Shown in pieces: positions 46,401 through 57,725 of a stretch of DNA of 64,000 nucleotides (the first letter of the stretch is position 1; each line of letters starts with the position of its first letter). A model generated the notes under the pieces. That model saw nothing but the letters and a program-made list of their open reading frames with translations. It ran no database searches and was not told the DNA's origin. A program made the position numbers and the translations under genes. The DNA lies in contig JAUYMY010000060.1 in the NCBI GenBank assembly GCA_030699385.1, forward strand, positions 1-64,000, read 5' to 3'. The DNA is from Methylobacter sp. GTDB taxonomy: Bacteria > Pseudomonadota > Gammaproteobacteria > Methylococcales > Methylomonadaceae.

Positions 46401-49400
46401 GGTACTTATGGTTCATTGACACTAAGCGCTGATGGTACCTGGAACTATACGGTGGATAATAGCAATCCATTAGTCAACGTAATGGCACCCAATGACACCC
46501 TTACCGACAGTTTTAACTATACCGTCACCGATCGTACTGGTACTGCACTCTTTGATACAGCGGTTTTGAACGTCACCATTCAAGGCGCAGCGGACAACAT
46601 CACCGTCAACGACATCTTCGTCAACGAAGCATCGCCTTACGCTGTCTTTACCGTGACCGGTGATAAAAATGCCACTGTTACGCTGAGTTTGAGTGATACC
46701 GAAGGACTGAACAGTAACGATACCAAAGCGACATTGGGCACGGATATTAGTAATCAATTACAGTATTACAATGGCTCTAGCTGGGTTAATTACGGTACAG
46801 GCACGCCAACTATTCCCGACAACGGCAAATTGCTGGTTCGAGTGGCGGTTAATACAGATGACGTTCATGAAGGCAACGAAGCTTTTACGCTAAAAGCCAC
46901 TTCCAATAATGTTAGTAGTATTGGTGTCGCTACCATCAATGACGAAGGCGATTTAGAGGGGAATATTTATCTTGATAATACTACCGGCACACCAGGCAGC
47001 GGCACACTAGACGACGACCGTCCCACCATTAGCATCACCAGTCCAACCGTTAACGAAGGCGCAAATGCCGTATTTACCGTCAGTATCGACAAAACGGCCA
47101 CTAAAGCGATTAGCTTCACGCCTACGCTCACGGGAACTGGGGCAATATTAGGCACCGATACCGAAGCGGCAAACACTTTACAAGTTTCAACAAACGGAGG
47201 TACCGACTGGACTACCGTTTCAGGCCCAGTCACCATCGCCGCAGGTCAAACCTCGCTGCAACTACGCCTTGCTACTAAGACTGATACTGATACAGAATCT
47301 AATGAAACCTTTACCCTTGAGACAGGGTATATTTCGGGCACCGTTAAAAATCAAGATGGCGTAACGGGCACTGCGACGATTCAGGATGGAGCTAGTCAAA
47401 GCGTCAGCAGTGTCACCGCCGAAGACAACGCCAACACCGGCCAAACCCCGGTCGACAGCACCGTCGTCGAAGGCAACAGCCTGCGTTATACCGTTGCCCT
47501 CAGTGTGGCCAGCCCAATTGCCACCGAATACAGCCTAGCGATTACGGGTACCGCTACAAGTACGGATTATGCTGCGCCCAGCAGCTGGACCTTCAGCAAT
47601 GACGTCACTTGGAAAGACACCAATTACAATGCCCTGACGATTCCGGCCAACGTCACCAGCTTCACCATCACCGTCGGCACCACTGACGACAGCGCGATTG
47701 AAAGCGCCGAAACCCTGATTCTGACCGTGGGCGGCCAAGCCGGTACTGGCAACATTACCGACAACGACAGTCAAAGCGTCAGCAGTGTCACCGCCGAAGA
47801 CAACGCCAACACCGGCCAAACCCCGGTCGACAGCACCGTCGTCGAAGGCAACAGCCTGCGTTACACCGTTGCCCTCAGTGTGGCCAGCCCAACCGCCACC
47901 GAATACAGCCTAGCGATTACGGGTACCGCTACAAGTACGGATTATGCTGCGCCCAGCAGCTGGACCTTCAGCAATGACGTCACCTGGAAAGACACCAATT
48001 ACAATGCCCTGACGATTCCGGCCAACGTCACCAGCTTCACCATCACCGTCGGCACCACTGACGACAGCATCATCGAAAGTGCAGAGACGATGATCTTGAC
48101 GATCGGCGGTGTCGCCGGTAATGGCGGCATTATTGATAATGATCTGCTTGTTACCAGCCCAACGGTCAATGAAGCCTCGCCCTACGCGGTATTCACCGTC
48201 ACCGGCTCGGTTGGGCAACAACTCAGCCTGGCGCTGACGGCGGGTACGGCAACCGGCAACGGTACCGATTTTGGCGGCGGCGCTAATCTGGAGTATTCGC
48301 TAAACGGCGGCGTTGATTGGATTGCCTACAGCGTCACGCCTAATCCCACGCTGACCGGCACGACGCTCTTGGTGCGCACGCCGGTCATTGAAGACACCAT
48401 CGCCGACAACGGCGAAACTTTTACCCTGACCGCCACGCCAGCAGGTGGTTCAGCCGTAATCGGCACTGCCACTATCAACGATCAGGGCGGCGGCACTATT
48501 TTCAATGCCAACGGCACTGAGAACACTACGGCGCCAAAATCTGATGATCGTGCTTTGGCGGTTAGCAGTCCAACGGTCAATGAAGCCTCACCCTATGCGG
48601 TGTTTACTGTCACCGGCGTGGCGGGGCAACAAGTCACATTGGCTTTGGGTAACACCAGCGCTACGACCGATATTGACGCGACATTGGGCACTGACACCGG
48701 CAATGCGGGCAGTGGCGTTCCGTTGCAGTATTTTAATGGCACGAGCTGGGTGGATTACACGGCTAATAGTCTGGTGGCTATTCCAGCGGGTAGCACCACG
48801 TTGTTGGTCAGAACCAAAATAATCAATGACAGCCTGAACGAAGGTGCGGAAACTTTCACGCTGACGGTGACACCGAACGGCGGCAGCGCGGTAGTTGGCA
48901 CTGCGACTATTAAAGACGATGGCACCGGCGATATTTATCCTGATAACAACACCGGCGCGACCGATCCGAATGCGGTCAAAGATGACGACCGCGCTATTAA
49001 TGTGGCTATCACTGCTATCAGTGAAGACAGCGGTACGCCGGGTGATTTTATTACCAACGATTCTTCGCTGATTTTTTCAGGCACGGCGACGGCGGGCAGC
49101 AGTGTGTTAATCAAGCTGTTTGATGCCAATAACACGCTGGTATTTGAAGCGACACAAACGGCGGTTAATGGCGTTTGGTCGGTTGATCGTTCGGCCTTTA
49201 ATCTGGCGGGCGGCAGTTATCAAATTATCGCTGAAGCCAGCAATAGTTCAGGTCAGAAGGCTAATGCCAATAAGTTGCTGACGATTGATAGTGACATCAA
49301 GGTGACCAATCTTGATATTACCGATGCGACCGATACCGGCGCTAATGATTTGATTACCGCTAATGGCAATCCGCAATTAATTTTGCAGGCTTCTTCTGGC

Positions 49401-52400
49401 TTGACCTTGTCTTTAAAAGGCCCGAATGGAGAAATTTTGCAGCCGAGTCAGTATGCGGTGAAAGAGGTGCCGTTATTGAACGGTCAAAGCCGCTATGAGG
49501 TGACGTTGCTGGATGCTGATTTAAGCAAGCCGGGCGCTCAGGCGTTTGGTGATTTTGCCAACGGTCAGGCGGCGGGTAATCCGGCGAATGCGACTGACGG
49601 CACTTATCAAATTATCGCGACGACTAACACCGGTAAGGTTGCGGTGGTGGGTGAGTTTATTATCGATACCGTGGCGCCGCGCATACCGACGATTGATTTA
49701 CCGGCCAGCAGTGATTCGGGTTCCAGCGATACTGATAATATTACCGGCAATACTGTGGTGGCGTTAACCGGTAGTGCCGAGCCTAATAGTAAGGTTAATC
49801 TGTATCGGCCTGATGGTCAGTTGTACGCCACGGTGCCGACTAATCAGTTGGGCGAATGGCAATTGGCCGGTATTGATTTGACCAAAATCGATGGTGATGA
49901 CCGTGACGGCATTTTGAACGAGGACGGTGATTTTACGTTTACCGCAAAAACGGTGGATGTTGCCGGTAATGAAGGGCTTGCGGCTACGTTAACGCTGACC
50001 TTGAATCGTGGTTTGCTGAGTATTGATTTGCCGGATCAATTTGATAGCGGCGAAAGCAATACCGATAATTTAACCAATATTTCGCTGATTCAGTTGCAGG
50101 GCAATGCGCCGAGCGGTTCCAGGGTGCAAGTCAAAGCGCCGGATGGTACGGTATTAGGTACGGTGACGGCAGATGCTCAAGGCCTCTGGACGCTGGACAA
50201 TGTTAATTTGCAAGCCATTAAGAATGATGTGGGCATTTTGGCCGATGGCAACTTTACCTTTAGTGCGGACATTGTCGATGTTAATGGCCTGCCTATTCCT
50301 GACATGAACAGCAAGTTGACGGTGACACTCGATACTAAAGCACCGGATACGCCGTTGACGCTTAATTTGACTGATGAATCCGATTTGCAGCTGGATGCGA
50401 CGCTGGATGATGTGACCAATATTCCGACACCTAAGTTTATTGTCGGTTTGGCGACTGCCGCCGATGCGGATGTTAAGGCGGGTTATATTCTCAAGTTATA
50501 TGCGACACCGATAGGCGGTGGTGCTGAACAATGGGTGAGTACACGAGTCTTGACCGAGTCCGATGTGCTTAATCGCACTGCGTTTATAGTGACCGATTCG
50601 ATGGCGGATGGTGAATATAACTTTAAGGTTAAATTGTTTGATGTTAGCGGTAATGCTAAAGAAAATGCTGCTACATTCGCCGAAATACGTACCGACTTGG
50701 ATGGCGTGAATGCGGCTGTTGAGGATGTTGGTACCGGTAATGGCGACTTTAATGATGATGGTATTGCTGATAGTCTGCAAAATGCAGTGGCGACTTTTCC
50801 GGTGGTTCCTACTGAGGGAAAATCGGGTGCAGAAGCATTTGAGGAAGGTGTTAACGCCCCGGCGGCCTCATTCGGCTCGTTGATTGCGGGGAATTTGCAA
50901 AATAAAACGGCAAGCACACCGCAGGTGCCGGTAGACGATAATGTGCAATTAAAAGCTGTCGCAGTCTTGTCGCCCAACGATCCAAAATTTGCCGGTCAAA
51001 CTCGACCTGCCGATAAAACGCCGGTCACAGACCCGCTGCAATTTACCATTACCGCAAGAGACGGCAAAACCTTAACGGATTTGGATGGTAATCCAGCTAA
51101 TGGCTTGCAAACCAGGGTGGTATTGGAAATGCCGGCGGGTGTGAAAGCGGATACTTTTATTAAATTTGGGCCTAAAACAGCAGGTAGTCTTACCAATGAA
51201 TTTTTCGAGTTTTTAGCCGATGGTGATTTGGCAACTTTCGATGATGGCGCAGAATTGTTTGATACGAATGGTGATGGCTTAATTGATCGGGTGGTAATTA
51301 CCTTAACTGATAATGGTATCGGTGATACTGATCCGCAAGTGGGTGTTATTTCTGATCCGGGGTATTTGGCTGTTACGGCGGCACCTGTTCTTACACCAAC
51401 GCCTGAGCCGACTCCTATACCTGAGCCAGCTCCCGTTTGCACAATTGAGCGTGATGATGATCGCGACGGTATCAATGATCATATTGAAGCATTTGTGCTG
51501 GGAGCCGCACGCCGATTCCTCGGCGATGGCAATAGCGATGGTCGTGCTGATGCCACTCAAAAGCAAGTAACTTCATTATTTATGAGCCATTGGACTCACA
51601 GCTATGAGCGTTACGCTACTTTTGAATTAATCAATGCGCCGGAGGCGGCAAAATTTTCCTTTAACAGTCTGCCGCAGATTTCTCCGACTTCTGTTAGCGT
51701 TGATAATTTGCCGTTTGATATCCTGACTGTTCGTGCTGAAAACGTGATAAGTAGTGAAGCTACAAATTTTAAATTTTACGTTGAGCCGAATCAGTTAATG
51801 AACGGCTTTTTAATCGCCGACACCAGCGGGGAGTTAATTAATTTTGGTACTGACAGCCTGGTCATTGATAACGGTAAGCTGCAAATAAGCTGGCAAATTA
51901 CTGAGAATGGGGCGTTTGACCTGGATGGCTGGCAAAATAATGCCATTACTGTGTATGGCGGTGCTGGTTTTGCTGCAGGCAAGACTGCCGGCGATCGTGA
52001 TGCGGACGGTGTTCCGGATACTCTGGAAGCCGGCTGGGGGCTTGATACTAAGGTCAATGATAATAATCTGCGCCAGTCTGATTTATTTATCGCACAAATG
52101 TACCGTGACTTGTTTGATCGTGAAGTTAGCTCTCAGGAATTGGAAGCTCAGCTGAATTTGCTTAAGCAGGATAATAACCGAGTCGCTCGCATTGTTGATT
52201 TGGCGTCATCGGCGGAATTTGAAAAGTACCGCCTCAATGAAGCGGTGCGTTTGTTTTCGGTAGCCGATAATCGTGCAGTAACCCGGCAGGAACTGGATGT
52301 GTGGCGTACCCTGCTACAGAATGGCAGCAGCGATAAAGATGTTATCAGTTATTTTATGGCTAATACTTCGTTGGGCGAGGTTTACCGGTCAGGGAGTAAT

Positions 52401-54026
52401 TTTGACTATCTGCAGGCATTGGAACAGCGTATTCTGGGACGCCAGGCGACAGAGCAAGAGTGGGCCACTATGAATGACTCGCTGAAAACGCTGGGTCGTG
52501 CTGGCTTTACTCAGCAAATGCTGGCGCAACCGGAGTTTCAGCAGCGTACTCAGGCACAACTGATCGCCACTCTGATTGCTGATTTAGCGCTGAGTCCTGA
52601 AATGCTGAACCATTACAGTTCACAGCTTTATCGTGGTGAAATCAGTGCTGATGAACTGATTACCTTGGCCCTGGATGCCGCTGTGGAATCCCGTTTTAAC
52701 TTGGCGGCGGCGCAACAGCTATTGTTTAACTTTGACAATGCTTATAGCCATAGTGACGCCGATCTTGATGGCGATGGTATCGGTGACAATGTCGAAAGTC
52801 AGATAGCCAGTTTGGTCGGTGTTCCTTTCAAATTTGGCGATGGTAATGGTGACGGTATTTTAGATGCACGCCAGTCTAATGTTGTTTCTATGCCTGTGGC
52901 TATTGGTGATAGTAGTGAAGCTTTCGAACAGCGCTTTATTACCTTGGAGATTACTGATTATCCAGACGCGATATTGTCCTTCGATCACTTTACTCAGAGC
53001 TTTGATCGCGTTCCAATGCAAGGTGACTTGCCCATGGGCTTGTTAAACTTTCAGGTTAAAAATATTCCAAGTGATATTGACTTTAAGTTTAAGTTTTATC
53101 TGGAGCCAAAAGAGTTGCTCAATGGTTTTTGGCGGCAAACGGCTGATGGTCAATGGATACAGTATGGCGCTGATAGCCTTGTTATCGAAAATGGCAAGCT
53201 ACAGGCAACTTGGCAATACTCAACTGCTGATAGATTGGATTATCAAGACAAATGCTTGCTCAATATTCAGGGTGGCCCAGGATTTGGTATTGGCATCCGT
53301 GCTGATGACCGCGATAATGATGGTATGACCGATACAGTGGAGCTGCAATTAGGCTTGAATCCAATGGTTAAGGATAACGACACCGACCAGGATGCGTTTT
53401 TTATCAGACAAATTTACCGTGACCTGTATCACCGTGAAGCGACACAGGATGAGCTGAGTACGGCTTTAACTACGTTTGGTAATCGAACCGAGCAGGTTTT
53501 GAAACTTGCCGGTCAACCGGAATTCGATCAATACCAGACTATTGAAGCAGTGAGCTTGTTTTTGGCAACTGATGCGCGCGCCATTACCCCGCAAGAGCTT
53601 GATGTATGGCGCACCTTGTTGAAAAACGGTAGCGATGAAATCGATGTGATTGATTATTTTATGGGTAACACTGCGTTGGCTGAGGTATATCAAAACGGCA
53701 GCGACAGTGATTATCTGCAGGCATTGGATAATCCTATTTTTGCCCGTGAATTGACAGCAGAGGAGTTCAGGGTACTGAGTGATTTTATGAAAACAGTCAG
53801 CCGTGCTGAATTTACCAAGTTGGCTTTGGCTCAACCGGAATTTCTGCAGGCAAACCAAAGTGAAGCGACTGTCATTTGGATTAATAACTTGTTGAATGAT
53901 ATTTCGTTAAATAATGACCAACTGGCGCACTATAGCGATCAACTTGATCAAGGAGAGATTACCGTAGTAGGTTTAATCGACTTAGCGGTAAGTCCTGATG
54001 TGTTCATTGAACGTTTTATGGCTTAA
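43410..54026 (+). CDS. giant repetitive surface/secreted protein (DUF4347, VCBS and Calx-beta-like repeats, DUF4214)
   Basis: 3538 residues. N-terminal DUF4347 (about 55-180: LHTLHLVAHGQAGTFNLGGQ, ALWSCSVGQDNEF). A spacer follows (210-360). VCBS/cadherin-like modules (about 365-1060) end in TIQGTNDAPVA-type strands. Calx-beta-like modules (about 1060-1850) start SPTVNE(A/G). More Ig-like modules (about 1850-2430) carry ITNDSSLIFSGTATAGS and AEPNSKV. A Pro-rich hinge (PTPEPTPIPEPAP, about 2665) precedes two copies of a block with DxDxDG calcium sites and DUF4214 (about 2890-3100 and 3330-3538). No Sec signal is seen, so type I secretion is likely. It is probably an adhesin or matrix protein. 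Confidence 0.88.
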   Translation: MITLSIESSAPHFVTTDRYNRFKKILQQPTSMLNADSVLFKSWLSLIRSHLPTLSSAELIIADGLCSQIAELLTGALQPVAALGSVDNPLAAITARLAGQNLHTLHLVAHGQAGTFNLGGQRIDAELLRANADLLAQWQVQRIALWSCSVGQDNEFIRLLSELTGAQVFAAEQPLGKLDHTHNWQLSHGFNQNPFSSTTLANWSYQLATFNFGAAYEVLKDRTPAGKESNTHDFDSAAKFASVTVDDQNVDSRYFSGNDVYAVGLKIGGSDYYGWISRPIKVGGVVKGFYFWTDTQFTSLAAAIADGNTDGDRDVTDNRGFILVVDETYFNNLSPISGTIKNVGSSSDRVDSALNALIQPEVKLTAVADTGIATEAGGINNGTAGSDATGNALTNDTGTALSKTITEIGTTAADQTVASGSTSTTGTTVTGQYGSLKIGADGSYSYAISNQLDAAIQALRTTANTLTDTFTYTVTDSNGLKSSTTLAITIQGTNDAPVANNDYNVAKESLKTDGTEYTGTDLVGKLAEGNVLSNDTDVDRYDETKTITGTSTSGSATGTTSGATGSATTLSFTTLPSNVSVGYYVFLDGDGVVGTSGAGTALKDASNNQITISAINTTNKTFTLSAVVSNVTLSGTPILGFANKANGSGAYKDAQISSAVSSTNTTVNLSGTITGTIASGMTETSTGAQVISVIYDTAGKPTSVKLDGIHTFTSQSLSFTGNSAAAQDISGNYGLLKLNSDGSYIYTPYIANEALAEGDTRTEVFNYTMQDAVGLQSTATLTISVLGSSGTSFAYANADTAIVNEAGGTNNQTAETNSTPTGNVLTNDSSTLTSPTVTVLSARTDSTAPSSATPVVTNTTVTGLYGTLTISSTGVYTYTVNNDNGAVQSLRDSNATLTENFVYTMQAVKNSTTLTSSATLKITIQGANDAPIAGNVAATAIEASGENNSIPGYNPSGNVLDYASDVDDLRSELRVTALRAGGSEGSGSAGTVGTALVGTYGSLTLSADGTWNYTVDNSNPLVNVMAPNDTLTDSFNYTVTDRTGTALFDTAVLNVTIQGAADNITVNDIFVNEASPYAVFTVTGDKNATVTLSLSDTEGLNSNDTKATLGTDISNQLQYYNGSSWVNYGTGTPTIPDNGKLLVRVAVNTDDVHEGNEAFTLKATSNNVSSIGVATINDEGDLEGNIYLDNTTGTPGSGTLDDDRPTISITSPTVNEGANAVFTVSIDKTATKAISFTPTLTGTGAILGTDTEAANTLQVSTNGGTDWTTVSGPVTIAAGQTSLQLRLATKTDTDTESNETFTLETGYISGTVKNQDGVTGTATIQDGASQSVSSVTAEDNANTGQTPVDSTVVEGNSLRYTVALSVASPIATEYSLAITGTATSTDYAAPSSWTFSNDVTWKDTNYNALTIPANVTSFTITVGTTDDSAIESAETLILTVGGQAGTGNITDNDSQSVSSVTAEDNANTGQTPVDSTVVEGNSLRYTVALSVASPTATEYSLAITGTATSTDYAAPSSWTFSNDVTWKDTNYNALTIPANVTSFTITVGTTDDSIIESAETMILTIGGVAGNGGIIDNDLLVTSPTVNEASPYAVFTVTGSVGQQLSLALTAGTATGNGTDFGGGANLEYSLNGGVDWIAYSVTPNPTLTGTTLLVRTPVIEDTIADNGETFTLTATPAGGSAVIGTATINDQGGGTIFNANGTENTTAPKSDDRALAVSSPTVNEASPYAVFTVTGVAGQQVTLALGNTSATTDIDATLGTDTGNAGSGVPLQYFNGTSWVDYTANSLVAIPAGSTTLLVRTKIINDSLNEGAETFTLTVTPNGGSAVVGTATIKDDGTGDIYPDNNTGATDPNAVKDDDRAINVAITAISEDSGTPGDFITNDSSLIFSGTATAGSSVLIKLFDANNTLVFEATQTAVNGVWSVDRSAFNLAGGSYQIIAEASNSSGQKANANKLLTIDSDIKVTNLDITDATDTGANDLITANGNPQLILQASSGLTLSLKGPNGEILQPSQYAVKEVPLLNGQSRYEVTLLDADLSKPGAQAFGDFANGQAAGNPANATDGTYQIIATTNTGKVAVVGEFIIDTVAPRIPTIDLPASSDSGSSDTDNITGNTVVALTGSAEPNSKVNLYRPDGQLYATVPTNQLGEWQLAGIDLTKIDGDDRDGILNEDGDFTFTAKTVDVAGNEGLAATLTLTLNRGLLSIDLPDQFDSGESNTDNLTNISLIQLQGNAPSGSRVQVKAPDGTVLGTVTADAQGLWTLDNVNLQAIKNDVGILADGNFTFSADIVDVNGLPIPDMNSKLTVTLDTKAPDTPLTLNLTDESDLQLDATLDDVTNIPTPKFIVGLATAADADVKAGYILKLYATPIGGGAEQWVSTRVLTESDVLNRTAFIVTDSMADGEYNFKVKLFDVSGNAKENAATFAEIRTDLDGVNAAVEDVGTGNGDFNDDGIADSLQNAVATFPVVPTEGKSGAEAFEEGVNAPAASFGSLIAGNLQNKTASTPQVPVDDNVQLKAVAVLSPNDPKFAGQTRPADKTPVTDPLQFTITARDGKTLTDLDGNPANGLQTRVVLEMPAGVKADTFIKFGPKTAGSLTNEFFEFLADGDLATFDDGAELFDTNGDGLIDRVVITLTDNGIGDTDPQVGVISDPGYLAVTAAPVLTPTPEPTPIPEPAPVCTIERDDDRDGINDHIEAFVLGAARRFLGDGNSDGRADATQKQVTSLFMSHWTHSYERYATFELINAPEAAKFSFNSLPQISPTSVSVDNLPFDILTVRAENVISSEATNFKFYVEPNQLMNGFLIADTSGELINFGTDSLVIDNGKLQISWQITENGAFDLDGWQNNAITVYGGAGFAAGKTAGDRDADGVPDTLEAGWGLDTKVNDNNLRQSDLFIAQMYRDLFDREVSSQELEAQLNLLKQDNNRVARIVDLASSAEFEKYRLNEAVRLFSVADNRAVTRQELDVWRTLLQNGSSDKDVISYFMANTSLGEVYRSGSNFDYLQALEQRILGRQATEQEWATMNDSLKTLGRAGFTQQMLAQPEFQQRTQAQLIATLIADLALSPEMLNHYSSQLYRGEISADELITLALDAAVESRFNLAAAQQLLFNFDNAYSHSDADLDGDGIGDNVESQIASLVGVPFKFGDGNGDGILDARQSNVVSMPVAIGDSSEAFEQRFITLEITDYPDAILSFDHFTQSFDRVPMQGDLPMGLLNFQVKNIPSDIDFKFKFYLEPKELLNGFWRQTADGQWIQYGADSLVIENGKLQATWQYSTADRLDYQDKCLLNIQGGPGFGIGIRADDRDNDGMTDTVELQLGLNPMVKDNDTDQDAFFIRQIYRDLYHREATQDELSTALTTFGNRTEQVLKLAGQPEFDQYQTIEAVSLFLATDARAITPQELDVWRTLLKNGSDEIDVIDYFMGNTALAEVYQNGSDSDYLQALDNPIFARELTAEEFRVLSDFMKTVSRAEFTKLALAQPEFLQANQSEATVIWINNLLNDISLNNDQLAHYSDQLDQGEITVVGLIDLAVSPDVFIERFMA
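47394..48070 (+). repeat. recent 375-bp tandem duplication inside the giant gene
   Basis: Units begin at 47394 and 47769 (SQSVSSVTAEDNANTGQTPV). The first about 300 bp are identical apart from a few substitutions, then the units diverge. Period 375 bp equals 125 codons, so the frame is kept. Confidence 0.9.
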
Positions 54027-54428
54027 TACCTGAGGCCTTAATTCTTATCCAAGGATGGATGCTCGGTGAAATATGAATTGGGCCGAAAATGCTATTAAAA
54101 ATCAGCTAAAAACAGAGTCCATAAAAGGCTACTCACTTAAGCCGGGCAGTTGTAAGTGAGTGAATGGGAACGCCAAGCCCCTGCTTGGCGAGTACCCGCA
54201 ACGATCAACATTGCCGAGTTGAGGCTCTGCGTCCCGAGTTCTTTGTCGATTGCCCGTCTTCTTAAGTGGGTAACCGAAACTTCGTGCTCTCTGTGTGCTT
54301 CGTGGTCAATAAAACGATAGATTTTATGAGCTTATTTTGTAAAAGCTGAAAGATGTTTTTTAGACTAGAAAAGAGTATTATTCGGCTTCATCTCAAAATA
54401 ATAATATAAAAATTTAGGAGGAGGAATT
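54027..54428. other. intergenic region with hairpins and repeat fragments
   Basis: No gene seen. It has ACTCACTTA...TAAGTGAGT (about 54130-54162), CGCCAAGC/GCTTGGCG (about 54170-54190), repeat fragments AAAACAGAGTCCA and CTTCGTGGTCAATAAAACGA, and an AT-rich stretch ending in a strong ribosome site AGGAGGAGG just before 54429. Confidence 0.5.
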
Positions 54429-54635
54429 ATGGGTGAGGTTTCTGGGTTATTTATCGTTATGATACTGATTGCGGCGTTTGCGTTTGCACCGTTAGGTTAT
54501 TTTATTTACCGTTTTACTAAGATGAGTGACACCCCTTTGGGTGATCTTGAGCCGCATGGCGACAGCCCTTCGGTGGTTAATGATTTTGCCGAAAAAGCTA
54601 TTAAATTTGTTCAGGGCAAACTGGCTAAAAAGTAA
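54429..54635 (+). CDS. small single-pass membrane protein
   Basis: 68 residues with one membrane helix (about 5-28, GLFIVMILIAAFAFAPLGYFIY) and a short soluble tail ending FVQGKLAKK. The very strong AGGAGGAGG ribosome site suggests high expression. I do not recognise the family. It ends at a large hairpin shared with the convergent moeB gene. Confidence 0.7.
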   Translation: MGEVSGLFIVMILIAAFAFAPLGYFIYRFTKMSDTPLGDLEPHGDSPSVVNDFAEKAIKFVQGKLAKK

Positions 54636-54647
54636 GAGTTTGTTGGT

Positions 54648-54689
54648 GTTGGGACATACAGACGCATAGCATCGTCTGTATGTCCCAAC
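54648..54689. terminator. bidirectional terminator hairpin
   Basis: A 17-bp perfect stem, GTTGGGACATACAGACG (54648-54664) with its complement (54673-54689), loop CATAGCAT, between the 68-aa gene and the moeB stop. Confidence 0.75.
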
Positions 54690-54690
54690 A

Positions 54691-55434
54691 TTACACGCCG
54701 CAGGTTGGGCAGTCAGGATTTTTCCGCAGTTTCATCGTATTCCATTCCATTGTTAAGCCATCCAGCAGCAATAGCCGTCCGGTTAATGCTTCGCCAATAT
54801 TCATAATTAATTTCATTGCTTCCAGCGCCTGAATGCTGCCTATGATGCCGGTGAGCGGCGCGATAACGCCGTTAGTGGCGCAATTTTGCAGTTCTTCGCC
54901 GTCGCTGTGGTACAGACAGTTGTAGCACGGGCTGTTATTTTTGCCCGGCGTAAACACGGCAACTTGTCCCTCAAAACGAATCGCCGCGCCTGAAACTAGC
55001 GGCGTTTGCTGTTTGACGCAGGCGCTGTTGATGGCAAAGCGGGTGGTGAAATTGTCGCTACAGTCCAGCACCACATCGGCCTGCATCACTTCGTAATTAA
55101 GTTGATCACCTTCCAGTCGCTGTTTAATCGCTTTTATTTTGACCTCGGGATTTAGCTGATTCAGTGTTTGCCGGGTTGAAATTACCTTATCAGTCCCAAT
55201 ATCGGGCGTGTGATGAGTAATCTGCCTTTGTAAGTTGGACAAGTCCACGGTGTCGTTATCGTAAATAGTTACTGTGCCAACGCCTGCGGCAGCAAGATAT
55301 AGGGCTGCCGGAGAACCTAATCCGCCGGCGCCGACAATCAGCACATTGGCGTCGAGAAGTTTTTGTTGGCCCTCAATATCGATCTGAGGCAGCATAATTT
55401 GACGGCTGTAGCGCAGTAGTTGGTTGTCATTCAT
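54691..55434 (-). CDS. moeB: molybdopterin-synthase adenylyltransferase (MoeB/ThiF family)
   Basis: 247 residues. E1-like fold: RYSRQIMLPQIDIEGQQKL, nucleotide loop VLIVGAGGLGSPAALYLAAAG, the DxDxVDLSNLQRQ motif, the R finger, and zinc CxxC pairs PCYNC and PDCPTC. It adenylates the MoaD (or ThiS) C-terminus for sulfur transfer in molybdenum cofactor or thiamine synthesis. MoeB and ThiF are hard to separate; length without rhodanese domain fits MoeB. Confidence 0.88.
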   Translation of the reverse strand: MNDNQLLRYSRQIMLPQIDIEGQQKLLDANVLIVGAGGLGSPAALYLAAAGVGTVTIYDNDTVDLSNLQRQITHHTPDIGTDKVISTRQTLNQLNPEVKIKAIKQRLEGDQLNYEVMQADVVLDCSDNFTTRFAINSACVKQQTPLVSGAAIRFEGQVAVFTPGKNNSPCYNCLYHSDGEELQNCATNGVIAPLTGIIGSIQALEAMKLIMNIGEALTGRLLLLDGLTMEWNTMKLRKNPDCPTCGV

Positions 55435-55480
55435 AGGTCATGTTGTGGCTGTAGGATGAAACAAGATGATGCCAAAGAAC

Positions 55481-55508
55481 TTGACACAGTGCAAAAGCTC
55501 ATTATCAT
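55481..55508 (+). promoter_or_regulatory. sigma-70 promoter of groESL
   Basis: TTGACA (55481-55486), 16-bp spacer, TATCAT (55503-55508), directly ahead of the CIRCE element. Confidence 0.75.
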
Positions 55509-55534
55509 TAGCACTCATTACTAGCGAGTGCTAA
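55508..55534 (+). promoter_or_regulatory. CIRCE operator (HrcA binding site)
   Basis: Perfect consensus inverted repeat TTAGCACTC (55508-55516), 9-base spacer, GAGTGCTAA (55526-55534). It shows that groESL is repressed by HrcA and induced by heat. Confidence 0.95.
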
Positions 55535-55574
55535 TAACTAAGATTTACCCTTTAATTTTAATGTTTAGGAGATA

Positions 55575-55865
55575 TTGATGAAAATACGTCCGTTACACGA
55601 CAGAGTGATAGTCAAACGTGTTGAAGAAGAAACCACAACCCCAGGCGGCATCGTATTGCCGGGTTCTGCAGCAGAAAAACCAAGTCAAGGCGTGGTTTTA
55701 GCAGTTGGCAACGGCAAGCAACTGGACAACGGCACTGTACGCGCTTTGGAAGTCAAGGTTGGCGATAAGGTGTTGTTTGGCAAATATTCCGGCAACGAAG
55801 TAAAAGTTGACGGCGATGAACTCATCGTTATGCGTGAAGAAGACATCATGGGCATTTTGGGTTAA
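55575..55865 (+). CDS. groS: co-chaperonin GroES
   Basis: 96 residues, the usual length. [20 protein letters not shown] and the mobile loop [18 protein letters not shown] are present, as is the C-terminal [14 protein letters not shown]. It forms the heptameric lid of GroEL. Ribosome site GGAG precedes the ATG; groEL follows after 50 bases. Controlled by the CIRCE element at 55508. Confidence 0.97.
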   Translation: MMKIRPLHDRVIVKRVEEETTTPGGIVLPGSAAEKPSQGVVLAVGNGKQLDNGTVRALEVKVGDKVLFGKYSGNEVKVDGDELIVMREEDIMGILG

Positions 55866-55906
55866 GCCTGAATACCGCAATCACATTCACAGACAAAATT
55901 AGATAA

Positions 55907-57568
<1,662 letters not shown>

Positions 57569-57608
57569 TCATGCTGTCTTAAAGCTCCGTTGCTTTAAGC
57601 CTAATCAA

Positions 57609-57640
57609 AGCCCCGGCTGTTAAGCAGCCGGGGCTTTTTT
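57609..57640 (+). terminator. rho-independent terminator of groESL
   Basis: AGCCCCGGCTG (57609-57619), loop TTAAG, CAGCCGGGGCT (57625-57635), then TTTTT. A smaller palindrome CTTAAAGC/GCTTTAAG lies just upstream (about 57580-57600). Confidence 0.95.
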
Positions 57641-57725
57641 ATGGCGGCTGTTTTATGCCTAAAAATAGCAAGGGTTATTTTGTGTTAGCTTTGTATAATA
57701 ATCGACATTGTGGCGGCTAAAACGT

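Noticed and set aside
43556-50977. Long reverse-strand frames within the giant gene
   Set aside because: They mirror codon bias of the repetitive sense gene and show no recognisable protein features.
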